A DNA stretch of 64,000 nt from JALNZF01 sp964447405 (GCA_964447405.1 CAYUSP010000002.1:620001-684000); one strand, 5' to 3'. Counted from the stretch's first letter, positions 7,795 to 16,282 are shown. Numbers and translations: made by a program. Notes: a model not told the origin generated them from the sequence alone.

Positions 7795-9027
7795 ATGCTT
7801 ACGGAGAAACAAAAGCTCAACATGGTGATGAAGCTCGGTGTCGAGCTTACGGAAGTTAAGGACGTTGACCTGCTGCTGGAGCGCATTCTGCACGAGGCGA
7901 GAAAACTCGTTTCCGCAGATGCGGGTTCGATCTATATTAAGGAAGCTGAAAAGCTGAAATTCAGCTATACCCAGAACGATACGCAGCAGAAAAAGCTCCC
8001 CCCCGGAAAGAAGCTGATCTATTCCACCTTCTCCATTCCCATTAATAATCAGACAATCTCAGGATATGTTGCGAACACCGGTGCAGCTCTGAACATTCCG
8101 GATGCGTACAAACTGAAGTCAGGCCTTCCTTATTCCTTTAATAGATCGTATGACGATCTCTCTGGATACCGCACCCAGTCCATGCTGACATTCCCACTCA
8201 AGACCAACCGCGGAGACACCACCGGCGTGCTCCAGCTCATAAACGCCAAGGATGCGAAGGGCAAGGTTGTTCCTTTTTCCCGGAAGGACGAACCGCTGAT
8301 CATGCATTTTGCCAATATGGCGGCTGTCGCCATCGAACGTGCTCAAATGACGCGCGCGATGATCCTCCGCACCATAAAGATGGCGGAGCTGCGCGATCCC
8401 AAGGAAACGGGACCTCATGTGAACCGGGTCGCATCCTATGCAGTTGCGATCTATGAAGAATGGGCGGGGATGCGCGGCATCTCGCGTGAAGTGATTGATA
8501 AGAACCGCGATATTCTTCGTATGGCTGCCATGCTCCACGATGTCGGCAAGGTGGCGATCTCCGACGCGATCCTGAAGAAGCCCGGACGGCTCGATGATTC
8601 CGAGCGCGAGGCTATGAAGCAGCATACAATCATGGGGGCGCGCCTGTTCTCGGAGCGGTATTCCGAGTTCGATGAAGCGGCTGCGATCGTCGCCCTGAAC
8701 CATCACGAGAAGTGGGACGGGACTGGTTATCCCGGGAATGTCAATCCTGCCGACGGAAGGACGCTTCCTGGCTACGAGAGCAGCAATGGTTCGGCGCGAC
8801 CGAAGAAGGGGGATGAAATCCCCGTATTTGGAAGGCTTGTTGCTCTTGCCGACGTTTATGATGCGCTCGGTTCTCGCAGAGCATATAAGGAGCGGTGGGA
8901 CGAGAACTCAGTTCTCGATGAATTGAAAGCTTGCTCAGGTACCCACTTCGATCCTGAAATGGTTGAAACGCTCTTCTCCTGTATTGACACGATCCACAGC
9001 ATTGGCGAACGGTATCCGGATCATTAG
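7795..9027 (+). CDS. GAF domain - HD-GYP cyclic-di-GMP phosphodiesterase
   Basis: The protein (410 residues from ATG 7795) has an N-terminal GAF sensor domain (about residues 15-180, with SADAGSIYIKE) and an HD-GYP domain (about 195-405). The catalytic signatures are intact: MLHDVGKVAI carries the HD metal ligands and LNHHEKWDGTGYPG holds the HHExxDGxGYP motif. HD-GYP enzymes hydrolyse cyclic-di-GMP at a di-iron centre to GMP, usually lowering sessile behaviour. An insert (NPADGRTLPGYESSNGSARP) lengthens the loop after GYP. The start is ambiguous: in-frame candidates exist at 7774, 7795 and 7822; 7795 fits the promoter position and implies a leaderless message. Confidence 0.85.
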   Translation: MLTEKQKLNMVMKLGVELTEVKDVDLLLERILHEARKLVSADAGSIYIKEAEKLKFSYTQNDTQQKKLPPGKKLIYSTFSIPINNQTISGYVANTGAALNIPDAYKLKSGLPYSFNRSYDDLSGYRTQSMLTFPLKTNRGDTTGVLQLINAKDAKGKVVPFSRKDEPLIMHFANMAAVAIERAQMTRAMILRTIKMAELRDPKETGPHVNRVASYAVAIYEEWAGMRGISREVIDKNRDILRMAAMLHDVGKVAISDAILKKPGRLDDSEREAMKQHTIMGARLFSERYSEFDEAAAIVALNHHEKWDGTGYPGNVNPADGRTLPGYESSNGSARPKKGDEIPVFGRLVALADVYDALGSRRAYKERWDENSVLDELKACSGTHFDPEMVETLFSCIDTIHSIGERYPDH

Positions 9028-9107
9028 TTCGTGAAGCATCGACTTCATGTCGGATTCGCGATAATTTCCCCACGGTTCTAAGCTATGTTCAGAACCAATT
9101 CTTCCTC

Positions 9108-9791
9108 ATGAAAAAAAGCAAATCTCCCGAACAACCCCCTCTTGAGTTCCAGCACAATCCTTTCAAATCACTTAAGGGTCTTGCAACTAAATCCGCATCA
9201 GTTGAAAAAAAGAAAACCGCTGCTCCCCGGATGAAGGCGGGCGATCCTCCTGGTGAGGACGATGCCTCACTCTTTTTCCGGGCCGTGGACGGCGCGAGAA
9301 GGATCGAAGCGGAACAGGAATCAAACACGCTGGAAGCAAGGCCAGCGGCCGCAGAAAAAATAGATTATGCCATTCCGAATGACGACGCGGTCTTTCTCCA
9401 GGCCATGAAGAAGATTGGTGCGAATTTCCAGGGTTCAGAACCGGAGCGGGAGGAGGACGAGCATCTGGAGCGACGCTCTCCCTCAAGCCGCATGAAGCAG
9501 CTGAAGCGGGGCACCCTCAGGATAAGCCAGGAGCTCGATCTGCACGGATTTCTCAAGGACGAAGCGCTGGCGCAGCTTGAGCACTTCATTCGCAGCGCGT
9601 TCAACAGCAATCAGCAGGCTGTTCTCGTGATAACCGGTAAGGGAATCAATTCGCCCGAGGGACCGGTGCTGCAGGGCGCGGTTGCCGGGTGGCTGCGAGG
9701 CAAGGGAAAAGGCATGGTGTCGGAGTTTTCGCCGGCGCCGCGCGACCAGGGCGGGAGCGGAGCGTTTGTGGTGTTTTTGAAGAAAGTGTAA
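9108..9791 (+). CDS. Smr-domain protein
   Basis: A 227-residue protein whose C-terminal 85 residues form a Smr (small MutS-related) domain: the conserved LDLHGFLKDEAL and VITGKGINSPEGPVLQGAV carry the LDLHG and TGKG signatures of the DNA/RNA nicking or nuclease fold. The first 135 residues are charged, low in hydrophobics and probably disordered. Stand-alone Smr proteins such as E. coli SmrB cleave mRNA at collided ribosomes; others act on DNA branches, and the sequence does not say which. ATG 9108 is the first in-frame start; no strong ribosome-binding site is visible. It lies alone, convergent with the Slp genes. Confidence 0.8.
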   Translation: MKKSKSPEQPPLEFQHNPFKSLKGLATKSASVEKKKTAAPRMKAGDPPGEDDASLFFRAVDGARRIEAEQESNTLEARPAAAEKIDYAIPNDDAVFLQAMKKIGANFQGSEPEREEDEHLERRSPSSRMKQLKRGTLRISQELDLHGFLKDEALAQLEHFIRSAFNSNQQAVLVITGKGINSPEGPVLQGAVAGWLRGKGKGMVSEFSPAPRDQGGSGAFVVFLKKV

Positions 9792-9986
9792 AGAAGTGTG
9801 CAATAGTGGTACAACAATATCTACGTTTCGGCAAAAGGCTGTATCTAAAGAGAGCAGCCTTTATGCTGTACAATCGCGCTTTCGTTCACCCGTTGCCTGC
9901 ACTCATGTGCAGAAAGAGCGGACGATTCAGCAGGAAATGCGGCCTATTCGTCATTAGTCCCCCATATTCAGTTGATTTTGCATTGA

Positions 9987-10490
9987 TCACATCCGGCCGG
10001 AAACACCGATGCCGAACATGAACCGGGGACCGGAATAGGGACCCCAGAGGTGGAGTTCGCGGCTTGTACAATAAGGATACTGATACATGATATCGTCCAA
10101 GGGAAGTTCTTGCTTGCCGGCAACCTCTGCTATGGCTGTGACCAATCGTCCGGGATGAAACACCGCGGTATCTAAAAAAGAATCAGAGAGCAGGAGAAAA
10201 CGCCCGTCCGTGGCATCGGTCTGGAGCGGCCTGCCGTCGGTGTCCAGGGGTTTTTGCAGAATCTCAATAAGAGTACCTTCCTTGGTGTTCTTTGCGGTGA
10301 CGATCATGCCACCCAGCATAACCAGTGATCCCGTGTATTTGACCGGATCTTTGTGCAGTTCCTTGAAGGAGACGCTTTGGTTCACGCGATCCATTGTTGC
10401 CTTCGGAAACGGCGGACGGCAGCCTGTGATGATAAAGAATACGAAGATAAGCGGCATCATGAACGCGAATCGTAACCCAAACCCATTCAT
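9987..10490 (-). CDS. Slp family outer-membrane lipoprotein (copy 1)
   Basis: From ATG 10490, which follows GGAGGTGCAGT, the protein has 167 residues. It starts with a lipoprotein signal (hydrophobic helix then the lipobox ITGC), so the mature form would be lipidated on cysteine and anchored in the outer membrane. The rest matches the Slp family: a segment like VSFKELHKDPVKYTGSLVML and a later EILQKPLDTDGRP. Slp is a starvation or stationary-phase-inducible lipoprotein in enterobacteria; its molecular role is unknown. It lies 32 bases after a paralogue (10523-11029) on the same strand, so the two are probably co-transcribed. Confidence 0.85.
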   Translation of the reverse strand: MNGFGLRFAFMMPLIFVFFIITGCRPPFPKATMDRVNQSVSFKELHKDPVKYTGSLVMLGGMIVTAKNTKEGTLIEILQKPLDTDGRPLQTDATDGRFLLLSDSFLDTAVFHPGRLVTAIAEVAGKQELPLDDIMYQYPYCTSRELHLWGPYSGPRFMFGIGVSGRM

Positions 10491-10522
10491 ACTGCACCTC
10501 CGAAAGGCATCGGGCACTCCCC

Positions 10523-11029
10523 TCAGTCCCGTTTTGCCGGACTGTCGGGATCATAGAGCGGATCCATCCACTGAGGTTTGTCGCTCGTCTGGCGTTCTCT
10601 GCTCCATATTCTGTGTTCATGGGTAAGGATGACGGGAAGGTCGACCTGCTTCTTGCCAAGATGGGGATCGTCGGGCCCGAGCACTTCGCCTGCTATGGTG
10701 ATGTCAACGCCAGGCGCGTAGGCCAGAGGATTCAGCGGACCCCGATGAAAGACCAGAAAATTGCCGCTCATCCGCCTCGTGTGTTCGGGCTTTCCCCAAT
10801 AATCGAGCGGCTTGTGGGCCACCTCAAGGAGTGTGCCCTGCCGCATTGCCTGATACTGCGTAATGGTGCCGCCGAGAATTATGAGCTTGCCCTGGAATAG
10901 GTCAGGATGGGATAGAAATCGTTCGAAGGAAACGGATCTGTCAGCTTTTTCAGCCAGCGGGGAGGATATGGCGTAGATGCATCCATGGAGCAGCAGCGTT
11001 GCTGCGATGAGAATGGCGGTCCTTATCAT
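10523..11029 (-). CDS. Slp family outer-membrane lipoprotein (copy 2)
   Basis: The start ATG 11029 begins a short lipoprotein signal with lipobox LLHGC. The 168-residue product is homologous to the gene immediately downstream on the same strand: VSFERFLSHPDLFQGKLIIL aligns with VSFKELHKDPVKYTGSLVML and LEVAHKPLDYWGKP with IEILQKPLDTDGRP. As in other Slp proteins, the beta-rich domain is followed by a short hydrophilic tail. Two adjacent diverged copies suggest an old tandem duplication. A start seven codons earlier (11050) is possible but would put charged or polar residues before the signal. Confidence 0.85.
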   Translation of the reverse strand: MIRTAILIAATLLLHGCIYAISSPLAEKADRSVSFERFLSHPDLFQGKLIILGGTITQYQAMRQGTLLEVAHKPLDYWGKPEHTRRMSGNFLVFHRGPLNPLAYAPGVDITIAGEVLGPDDPHLGKKQVDLPVILTHEHRIWSRERQTSDKPQWMDPLYDPDSPAKRD

Positions 11030-11073
11030 AGGCGGTAATCCCTGAAGCAAAAGGCCTGTTCTGCAGCAAGGTT

Positions 11074-11337
11074 TTACGCTTGAGATCGGAGCTCCGTTTC
11101 CTGCGAGATTTTTTTTCGGACGTTGTCAGGGATGGCCAGTCCGCTGAGATCGAAGTTCCCCAGTTCCTTCGCGAGCAGGTTTATTTTTTCGCTGCTTTGC
11201 AGATGCTTATTAATGATGATCCGCCGCGCCTCCCTGACGCGGCAGGTACCGCCCTTTGAGGTTTTGAGGTCGTCATAGGAAATCCTGATCGAAAGGGCTT
11301 TGGCGACATGTTCCAGATCAGTAAGTGTAGTTTTCAT
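11074..11337 (-). CDS. Conserved-looking hypothetical protein
   Basis: An 87-residue product from ATG 11337; the open frame continues 29 codons upstream but that extension has no protein-like pattern. I do not recognise the family. The sequence is soluble and mixed helix/strand, with a GGTCRVREARRIIINKHLQ segment followed by EKINLLAKELGNFDLSGLAI. The shape 'basic residues, IxxNKxLxxxEKxxLLAxxL' recalls short proteins found next to regulators in delta-type genomes, but that is an impression only. No clear ribosome-binding site precedes the chosen ATG. It lies in a same-strand run with the Slp genes downstream and the 41-residue gene upstream. Confidence 0.55.
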   Translation of the reverse strand: MKTTLTDLEHVAKALSIRISYDDLKTSKGGTCRVREARRIIINKHLQSSEKINLLAKELGNFDLSGLAIPDNVRKKISQETELRSQA

Positions 11338-11473
11338 CGGTTTTTGTATATTCACCAGTATAGCAGATTCTCGAAAGTAAGCCCGGGATTTTCTTGCTTG
11401 AATGATGGGACCCGTTTGGACCACGGACGCTCAGTCCCGTCATCCACCTGTCCTGTAGCTTGACGCGGCCTTC

Positions 11474-11599
11474 CTATGCCTCTTCTTTGTGTACTTCTAG
11501 GATGCTGACAACTGCAATGTTGGCATCCTTGAGCGCCTTCTGAATATCGGCAAGCTTTGCATCGGATACTTTAAGAATGAAATTCGTCTTTGTGGCCAT
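11474..11599 (-). CDS. Small 41-residue hypothetical protein
   Basis: A short reading frame with a strong TAGGAGG binding site seven bases before ATG 11599, ending at TAG 11474. The product is MATKTNFILKVSDAK then LADIQKALKDANIAVVS and ILEVHKEEA: a beta-alpha-beta-like pattern (strand, amphipathic helix, strand) with no membrane segment. A promoter-like TTGACT-N16-GATAAT lies 60 bases upstream on the same strand. The ribosome-binding site, promoter and ordered hydrophobic pattern argue for a real gene despite its size. It is first in the minus-strand run leading to the Slp lipoproteins and divergent from HU. Function unknown. Confidence 0.6.
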   Translation of the reverse strand: MATKTNFILKVSDAKLADIQKALKDANIAVVSILEVHKEEA

Positions 11600-11658
11600 G
11601 GCAACGCCTCCTACCGGAAATTCTCTGTGATGATCGCGGTACTGCTGAGTTGCGGTAA

Positions 11659-11686
11659 ATTATCACAAACCTGATGTTCAAGTCAA
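11659..11686 (-). promoter_or_regulatory. Promoter for the minus-strand 41-residue/Slp run
   Basis: On the minus strand: -35 TTGACT (11686-11681), 16-nt spacer, -10 GATAAT (11664-11659). Its transcript would start about 50 bases before the AGGAGG site of the 41-residue gene. Confidence 0.5.
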
Positions 11687-11773
11687 TACAGAAAACCGTT
11701 GCTGCTGCGGCCCGCAATTTCGCCCTATGCAGCGGAGCAATGCGATCAGCAGCGGCAAAATAGAAAATTTTTC

Positions 11774-11802
11774 TTGCTATTTAAAAACGGTATGTATATA
11801 CT
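11774..11802 (+). promoter_or_regulatory. Promoter of the HU gene
   Basis: -35 TTGCTA (11774-11779), 17-nt spacer, -10 TATACT (11797-11802). The leader of about 70 nt ends in the AAGGAGG site of the HU gene. Confidence 0.55.
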
Positions 11803-11878
11803 TTCCGCCAAGAGAGAGCACCTAACCTGCCCCGCGCAGTTAGAAATTATATTTTACTTATCTCAAGGAGGAATGTGT

Positions 11879-12166
11879 ATGGCAAAAGCCATGACGAAGT
11901 CTCAGATTGCGGACCACATCGCGAAGAAGGCGGACATCAAGAAGAAGCTCGCAGTTCAGATCCTCGAGGACATCGCAGCACTCGCCTACAAGGAATCAAA
12001 GAACGCCTTCACGCTGCCCGGACTTGGAAAGCTTGTGCTAGTGCAGCGCAAAGCGCGCATGGGCAGGAATCCGCAGACCGGCGAGGCCATCAAGATCCCG
12101 GCCAAGAAGGTTGTGAAATTCCGCGTGGCCAAGGCCGCAAAAGAGGCAATCCTCGGCAAGAAATAG
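11879..12166 (+). CDS. HU-family DNA-binding protein
   Basis: A 95-residue nucleoid protein of the HU/IHF family. The first half is the helical dimerisation region (MTKSQIADHIAKKADIKKKL) and the second holds the DNA-binding arm: GLGKLVLVQRKARMGRNPQT followed by GEAIKIPAKKVVKFRVAK, which carries the family signature including the RxGRNPxTG tip with its intercalating proline. ATG 11879 is chosen because AAGGAGG lies at good spacing; an in-frame ATG two codons earlier is too close to that site. The length is standard (90-100). Own promoter and terminator, so monocistronic. Confidence 0.93.
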   Translation: MAKAMTKSQIADHIAKKADIKKKLAVQILEDIAALAYKESKNAFTLPGLGKLVLVQRKARMGRNPQTGEAIKIPAKKVVKFRVAKAAKEAILGKK

Positions 12167-12194
12167 TCTTTTTCGCATACGCTTGATCGCAATG

Positions 12195-12221
12195 GGCATT
12201 CCGAGTTTCGGGATGCCTTTT
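12195..12221 (+). terminator. Rho-independent terminator of HU gene
   Basis: A 9-bp stem (GGCATTCCG at 12195-12203 with CGGGATGCC at 12209-12217, one G-U) with a 5-nt loop, followed by TTTT. Confidence 0.75.
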
Positions 12222-12277
12222 GTGTCTGTACCCTTTGCCGACCTCACCGAACCATCGTCACCGCACGATGGCGGATT

Positions 12278-13003
12278 ATGAAAAGAGGCACTCCAAAACC
12301 AATGGAATACCTGCTCCTGACACTCTATCCTCTGGCACTGATCAATCCGCGGCTGATGCTGATTCCGCTCGCTGTACATGCAGGAAGCATCGTGTTTACC
12401 GCTCTGCAGTTCGGCAGGATTCCGCTGATCGGGCTCCATGATACACTTGGCTTTATGGCGTTCTGCATCGGCGCCGTATTTATCGTGGCAGTATGGAACA
12501 GAAAGCGCGACCAATTCTTTTATCTCGCCATCCCGCTGATCCTGTTGTTTATGGCGGGTTCAGTCGCATCACCCGCCATGGGAGGGCCGCTGCCGCCCGT
12601 GCTCAAGACCATCTGGTTCGAGCTCCATGTGCTGCTGTCTTTCATTTCGTACGCGCTGTTCGCGATCGGAGCGATTTACGGCATTCTTTTTTTATATGGC
12701 AATGAACCGGACGCGGAGAGCAACCAGTACCGGTGCCTGCTTCTGGGATACGTACTCTTCTCCATTGCCATGGTCTTCGGCGGGATCTGGGCATTTCTCG
12801 CATGGGGAACGTACTGGCTCTGGACGCCCAAGGAGCTTTGGACCACGATCGTTTGGTTCTTCTACAGCCTCTACCTGCATGCCCGGCTCATTCGCGGGTG
12901 GGCCGGGCCGAAGGTCGTGTGGATGGGCATCGTAGGATTTGTGATCGTGATGTTCACGTATGTAGGTGTGGGGCTCCTCATGAAGAGTTCTCATGAGTTT
13001 TAA
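12278..13003 (+). CDS. ccsA: Cytochrome c assembly protein CcsA/ResC family
   Basis: A 241-residue polytopic membrane protein of the system II cytochrome c synthase, which exports haem and presents it for ligation to apocytochromes outside the inner membrane. The tryptophan-rich haem-handling motif is present (WAFLAWGTYWLWTPKELW), and flanking histidines are seen at ELHVLLSF and LYLHARLI. In most family members the motif reads WGxxWxWDxxE; here the aspartate position is threonine. An in-frame ATG at 12302 is an alternative start. The gene for the partner ResB follows 36 bases downstream, so the two form an operon. The multihaem cytochrome at 51.2 kb would be a client. Confidence 0.88.
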   Translation: MKRGTPKPMEYLLLTLYPLALINPRLMLIPLAVHAGSIVFTALQFGRIPLIGLHDTLGFMAFCIGAVFIVAVWNRKRDQFFYLAIPLILLFMAGSVASPAMGGPLPPVLKTIWFELHVLLSFISYALFAIGAIYGILFLYGNEPDAESNQYRCLLLGYVLFSIAMVFGGIWAFLAWGTYWLWTPKELWTTIVWFFYSLYLHARLIRGWAGPKVVWMGIVGFVIVMFTYVGVGLLMKSSHEF

Positions 13004-13039
13004 GATCAAAACCGCGGGATCGCAGATAGGTCTACTGCC

Positions 13040-13756
13040 ATGAAAAACTTCTTCCTTTCGCTGAAAACAACAGTCTGGACGCTCTTTGCGCTCGTCTGCT
13101 TTTTTTTCATCGGCTCCTACATGATGCCGGCGCATCGCGATGTATTCGCGCCTATGAATGAAGATATCCTGTTCCGCTGGGTAGGCAGTATAGCAACGCA
13201 AAACATTTGGTATACCTGGTGGTTCTTTGCCGCCCTTGCCGTTCTCGTGCTGCTCACCATTAATACGCTGGTGTGCAGTTTCCAGGCGGTCAAGGGGAAA
13301 TGGTCGCGGGAGGACTTTCTGCTGCGGATATCACCCCAGGTAGTTCACATCGGATTTCTGTTCATCCTGCTGGCGCACCTGCTCGGCGCAGGTTGGGGAT
13401 ATAAGCTCTCCGGCATGATGCCGGAAGGGGCGTATGCGCCGCTGCCGGAAGATCGGGCCTTGCAGCTGGCAAAGATCAACGTACAGATTGATGCGCGAGG
13501 ATACATGACCGACTGGGCAGCGGATGCGGTTCTGTTTGAGAATAACCAGGTTGTAAAAAGCGGCACTCTGGGGCCGAATACACCCCTGCTCCATAAAGGC
13601 ATAGGCATCTATATCAAAAGTCTGAATTTTGATCGGGGCCCTGCGGCATTCCTTCTTATAGCCAAGGACCCGGGAGCAATCTGGGCGCTGATCGGCGGCA
13701 TCCTGTTTATGGCTGGGTCATTAATGCTGCTCGTGCTGAAGTGGAAAAAGGCATAG
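13040..13756 (+). CDS. resB: ResB-like cytochrome c biogenesis protein (short form)
   Basis: A 238-residue membrane protein with four predicted helices: residues about 12-30, 60-78, a third containing SPQVVHIGFLFILLAHLLGA with a candidate haem-ligand histidine, and one at the C-terminus (GAIWALIGGILFMAGSLML). A periplasmic domain of about 90 residues lies between the third and fourth. This matches ResB/Ccs1, which keeps apocytochrome and haem together for CcsA. Classical ResB is about 450-550 residues with a much larger periplasmic domain, so this is a shortened form, as seen in several anaerobes. ATG 13040 directly follows the ccsA stop. Confidence 0.82.
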   Translation: MKNFFLSLKTTVWTLFALVCFFFIGSYMMPAHRDVFAPMNEDILFRWVGSIATQNIWYTWWFFAALAVLVLLTINTLVCSFQAVKGKWSREDFLLRISPQVVHIGFLFILLAHLLGAGWGYKLSGMMPEGAYAPLPEDRALQLAKINVQIDARGYMTDWAADAVLFENNQVVKSGTLGPNTPLLHKGIGIYIKSLNFDRGPAAFLLIAKDPGAIWALIGGILFMAGSLMLLVLKWKKA

Positions 13757-13850
13757 GGTTGCCAGCAACGGTGCAAGGGTAGGACGGGGTAATCCAGTGA
13801 AGATCAGTGTCAAAGCTCTCCTTCATATTTCAGCTGCTGCAGAATAAACA

Positions 13851-14894
13851 ATGCATATGAACAAGCGCGTTCTCGTGGCCATGAGCGGCGGAGTCGACAG
13901 CTCCGTAACCGCTGCGCTCCTCCAACAGCAGGGTTGCGCGGTCGAAGGCATTACGCTTAAGCTGACCGCGGGTCTGTGCTGCGATATCGGATCTGCGCAG
14001 GCTGTTTGTCATCACCTCGGCATTCCGCACCGCATTCTTGACGCGCAAACAGAGTTTTCCCGATCTATCATTCATGACTTCATCGTAGAATACCGGCAGG
14101 GCCGCACACCTAATCCCTGCATCACCTGCAATGACCTCATCAAATTCCAGATGCTGCTCCACTACGCACATGCGAATGGATATTCCCATCTTGCCACTGG
14201 TCATTATGCCCGCATAGAACAAATTGGCAACACCTCCCGGTATCTTCTGAAAAAGGGCTGTGATGAAGCCAAGGACCAAAGCTATTTTCTCTACCGCCTC
14301 ACGCAAGCCCAGATGCAGAGCGTGCTGTTCCCGCTCGGAATGCTGCGAAAAAACGAGGTTCGGGCGCTGGCGCGGGCGCTCATGCTGCCGGCCGCAGAGA
14401 GGCCGGAGAGCCAGGACATCTGTTTTGTTCCAGACAATGATTATCGCCTGTTCTTAAAGGAACACGCGCCCGATGTTCTTCGGTCCGGGGAGATCGTTCT
14501 GATCGACGGCACGATCGTGGGAAAGCATTCTGGCATAGCATTTTTTACAATTGGCCAGAGACGGAATCTCGGCGTCGCTGCCGGAGAACGGTTGTATGTC
14601 GTCAGGATCGAGCCTGAAAGCAATAGAGTCGTGCTTGGCAAACGAGCCGATCTCCAACAACAAGAGATGACGGTTTCGAACCTGAATTTCATCATGAGCC
14701 ACGAGTATGGCGCATTCGAAGAAGTCCTGGTCAAGATCCGCTACCAATCGCCGCTTATTCCGGCGACGATCAAGCCGATTGATTCAGACCACGTCAGGGT
14801 TCAGTTTGATCAGTCAGTCACGGGAATTTGTCCCGGCCAGGCCGCGGTGTTCTATCATGACGACATTGTCCTGGGTGGCGGTAGAATCGCATAG
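13851..14894 (+). CDS. mnmA: tRNA-specific 2-thiouridylase MnmA
   Basis: A 347-residue enzyme that thiolates U34 of tRNA-Lys, -Glu and -Gln using a relayed persulfide. The PP-loop ATP site AMSGGVDSSVTAALL is at the N-terminus. The two catalytic cysteines are visible: NPCITCNDLIKF and ESQDICFVPD. The C-terminal beta-barrel is present (QRRNLGVAAGERLYVV and onward). The N-terminal MHM offers two ATGs (13851 and 13857); neither has a good ribosome-binding site. Length is close to the usual 350-370. It is not in an obvious operon; IscS and other sulfur-relay genes are not in the window. Confidence 0.92.
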   Translation: MHMNKRVLVAMSGGVDSSVTAALLQQQGCAVEGITLKLTAGLCCDIGSAQAVCHHLGIPHRILDAQTEFSRSIIHDFIVEYRQGRTPNPCITCNDLIKFQMLLHYAHANGYSHLATGHYARIEQIGNTSRYLLKKGCDEAKDQSYFLYRLTQAQMQSVLFPLGMLRKNEVRALARALMLPAAERPESQDICFVPDNDYRLFLKEHAPDVLRSGEIVLIDGTIVGKHSGIAFFTIGQRRNLGVAAGERLYVVRIEPESNRVVLGKRADLQQQEMTVSNLNFIMSHEYGAFEEVLVKIRYQSPLIPATIKPIDSDHVRVQFDQSVTGICPGQAAVFYHDDIVLGGGRIA

Positions 14895-14978
14895 CTCAGT
14901 ATTTACAAATGTTACCTAACTAGTTCCAGGTTTTTTGTTTCCCTACAGGTCGCGACACTCCTCTCCTTTGTTTTCATA

Positions 14979-15007
14979 TTGCCAACCGTTATTCCCTGTG
15001 ATATATT
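14979..15007 (+). promoter_or_regulatory. Promoter of the ModE-like gene
   Basis: -35 TTGCCA (14979-14984), 17-nt spacer, -10 TATATT (15002-15007). The predicted start (about 15014) directly abuts ATG 15015, with no room for a ribosome-binding site. Confidence 0.6.
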
Positions 15008-15014
15008 ACGCCTC

Positions 15015-15389
15015 ATGCTGAAGGAATCCGCTGGCCGAATTAAAAACGCGAAACCAAAGCCGGGCTTCCGCGGCCGCGTTTGGATCGACGGCCCTGAGGG
15101 TACATTCATCGGCTTCGGCCGCGTGGTTCTGCTTGAGCGGATCATGGAGCTTGGCTCCATCACCAAAGCAGCTAAATCCATGCAGATGGCCTACCGACAT
15201 GCATGGGATCTCGTGGATTCCATGAACCGGCAGGCGAAACGACCTTTTGTTGAACTCGCCACAGGAGGCAAGGGCGGCGGCGGCGCCCGCGTGACAGAGG
15301 AAGGTGTTCGGGCCATCAAGATCTTCCGCCGGTTTCATCAGGATTTGCAGGCTTTTCTTAAACGGGAAGAAAAAAAACTCAAATTATAA
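15015..15389 (+). CDS. ModE-like winged-helix regulator (DNA-binding domain only)
   Basis: A 124-residue protein homologous to the N-terminal LysR-type helix-turn-helix of ModE. It shows GRVVLLERIMELGSITKAAK, then SMQMAYRHAWDLVDSMNRQA, matching the ModE pattern of helix-turn-helix followed by an AWxxVDxMN segment, and KGGGGARVTEEGVRAI in the wing. ModE senses molybdate or tungstate through a C-terminal Mop domain; that domain is absent here, so the oxyanion sensor must be elsewhere or the protein responds differently. The gene lies 83 bases before tupA, suggesting control of tungstate uptake. ATG 15015 is chosen because the promoter places the transcript start there. Confidence 0.83.
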   Translation: MLKESAGRIKNAKPKPGFRGRVWIDGPEGTFIGFGRVVLLERIMELGSITKAAKSMQMAYRHAWDLVDSMNRQAKRPFVELATGGKGGGGARVTEEGVRAIKIFRRFHQDLQAFLKREEKKLKL

Positions 15390-15472
15390 TACTAAACTGA
15401 GGTCAATTAGTCTTCCCCTCTTTTTCGCAATGCAAAAAAGATTTCATTCACATCTTTCGGGAGGATATTATC

Positions 15473-16282
15473 ATGAAAAAGATTTCCATTTTAGTAGTGC
15501 TCGCAATAATCTCAGCGACAACAGCCTTTGGCGAGACGCGCATTCGCATAGCGTCCACGACAAGTACGCAAAATTCAGGGCTCTTTGATTATCTGCTGCC
15601 GATATTCGAGAAAAAGACCGGCATCAAGATCGATGTCGTAGCCGTAGGCACAGGCGCATCGATCGAGATCGGTAAACGAGGGGACGCCGATGTGGTTTTC
15701 GTCCACGCAAAGGAGCAGGAACTCAAAGCCGTTGAGGAGGGTTTCTTTGTGAACAGGCACGATGTAATGTACAATGATTTTGTGGTCATAGGACCCGCGA
15801 ATGATCCCGCTAAGGTCAAGGGAATCAAGACGGCTATTGATGTTTTCAAAAAGATCGCCGAATCCGGGTCCTCCTTTGCTTCGCGCGGGGACAAGTCCGG
15901 AACTCATACGAAAGAACTGTTCCTCTGGAAGAAGGCGGGGATTGAGCCTGCTGGTCAGAAATGGCACCTTGAGGTCGGCCAGGGTATGGAAAAGACCCAG
16001 CGCGTAGCTGACGAGAAGCGCGCTTACACACTCACCGACCGCGGCACTTGGCTTGCCACAAAAGACAAGGACAAGCTGGATATGATCGTGGTCCTGGAAG
16101 GCGATCCCGCGCTTTTCAACCAGTACGGAGTCATGGTCGTGAATCCGGAAAAGCATAAGCACGTGAAATTCAAGGAAGCCACGGAATTCGTGAACTGGAT
16201 CATCAACGCGGAAGGCCAGTCCACGGTTGCAGCCTTTCAGGACAAGAACGGCAATGCTCTTTTCATCCCAAACGCCAAATGA
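15473..16282 (+). CDS. tupA: Tungstate ABC transporter substrate-binding protein TupA
   Basis: A 269-residue periplasmic protein with a signal peptide (cleavage likely after AFG, residue about 20). The mature start IRIASTTSTQNSGLFDYLLP carries the TTSTxxSGL oxyanion-binding motif of TupA, distinguishing it from ModA and phosphate-binding proteins, and later DKSGTHTKE and RGTWLATKD correspond to other ligand loops. TupA binds tungstate with very high affinity, supplying tungsten cofactors such as those of formate dehydrogenase or aldehyde oxidoreductases. Followed by permease and ATPase genes. A GGGAGG binding site precedes ATG 15473. Confidence 0.9.
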   Translation: MKKISILVVLAIISATTAFGETRIRIASTTSTQNSGLFDYLLPIFEKKTGIKIDVVAVGTGASIEIGKRGDADVVFVHAKEQELKAVEEGFFVNRHDVMYNDFVVIGPANDPAKVKGIKTAIDVFKKIAESGSSFASRGDKSGTHTKELFLWKKAGIEPAGQKWHLEVGQGMEKTQRVADEKRAYTLTDRGTWLATKDKDKLDMIVVLEGDPALFNQYGVMVVNPEKHKHVKFKEATEFVNWIINAEGQSTVAAFQDKNGNALFIPNAK

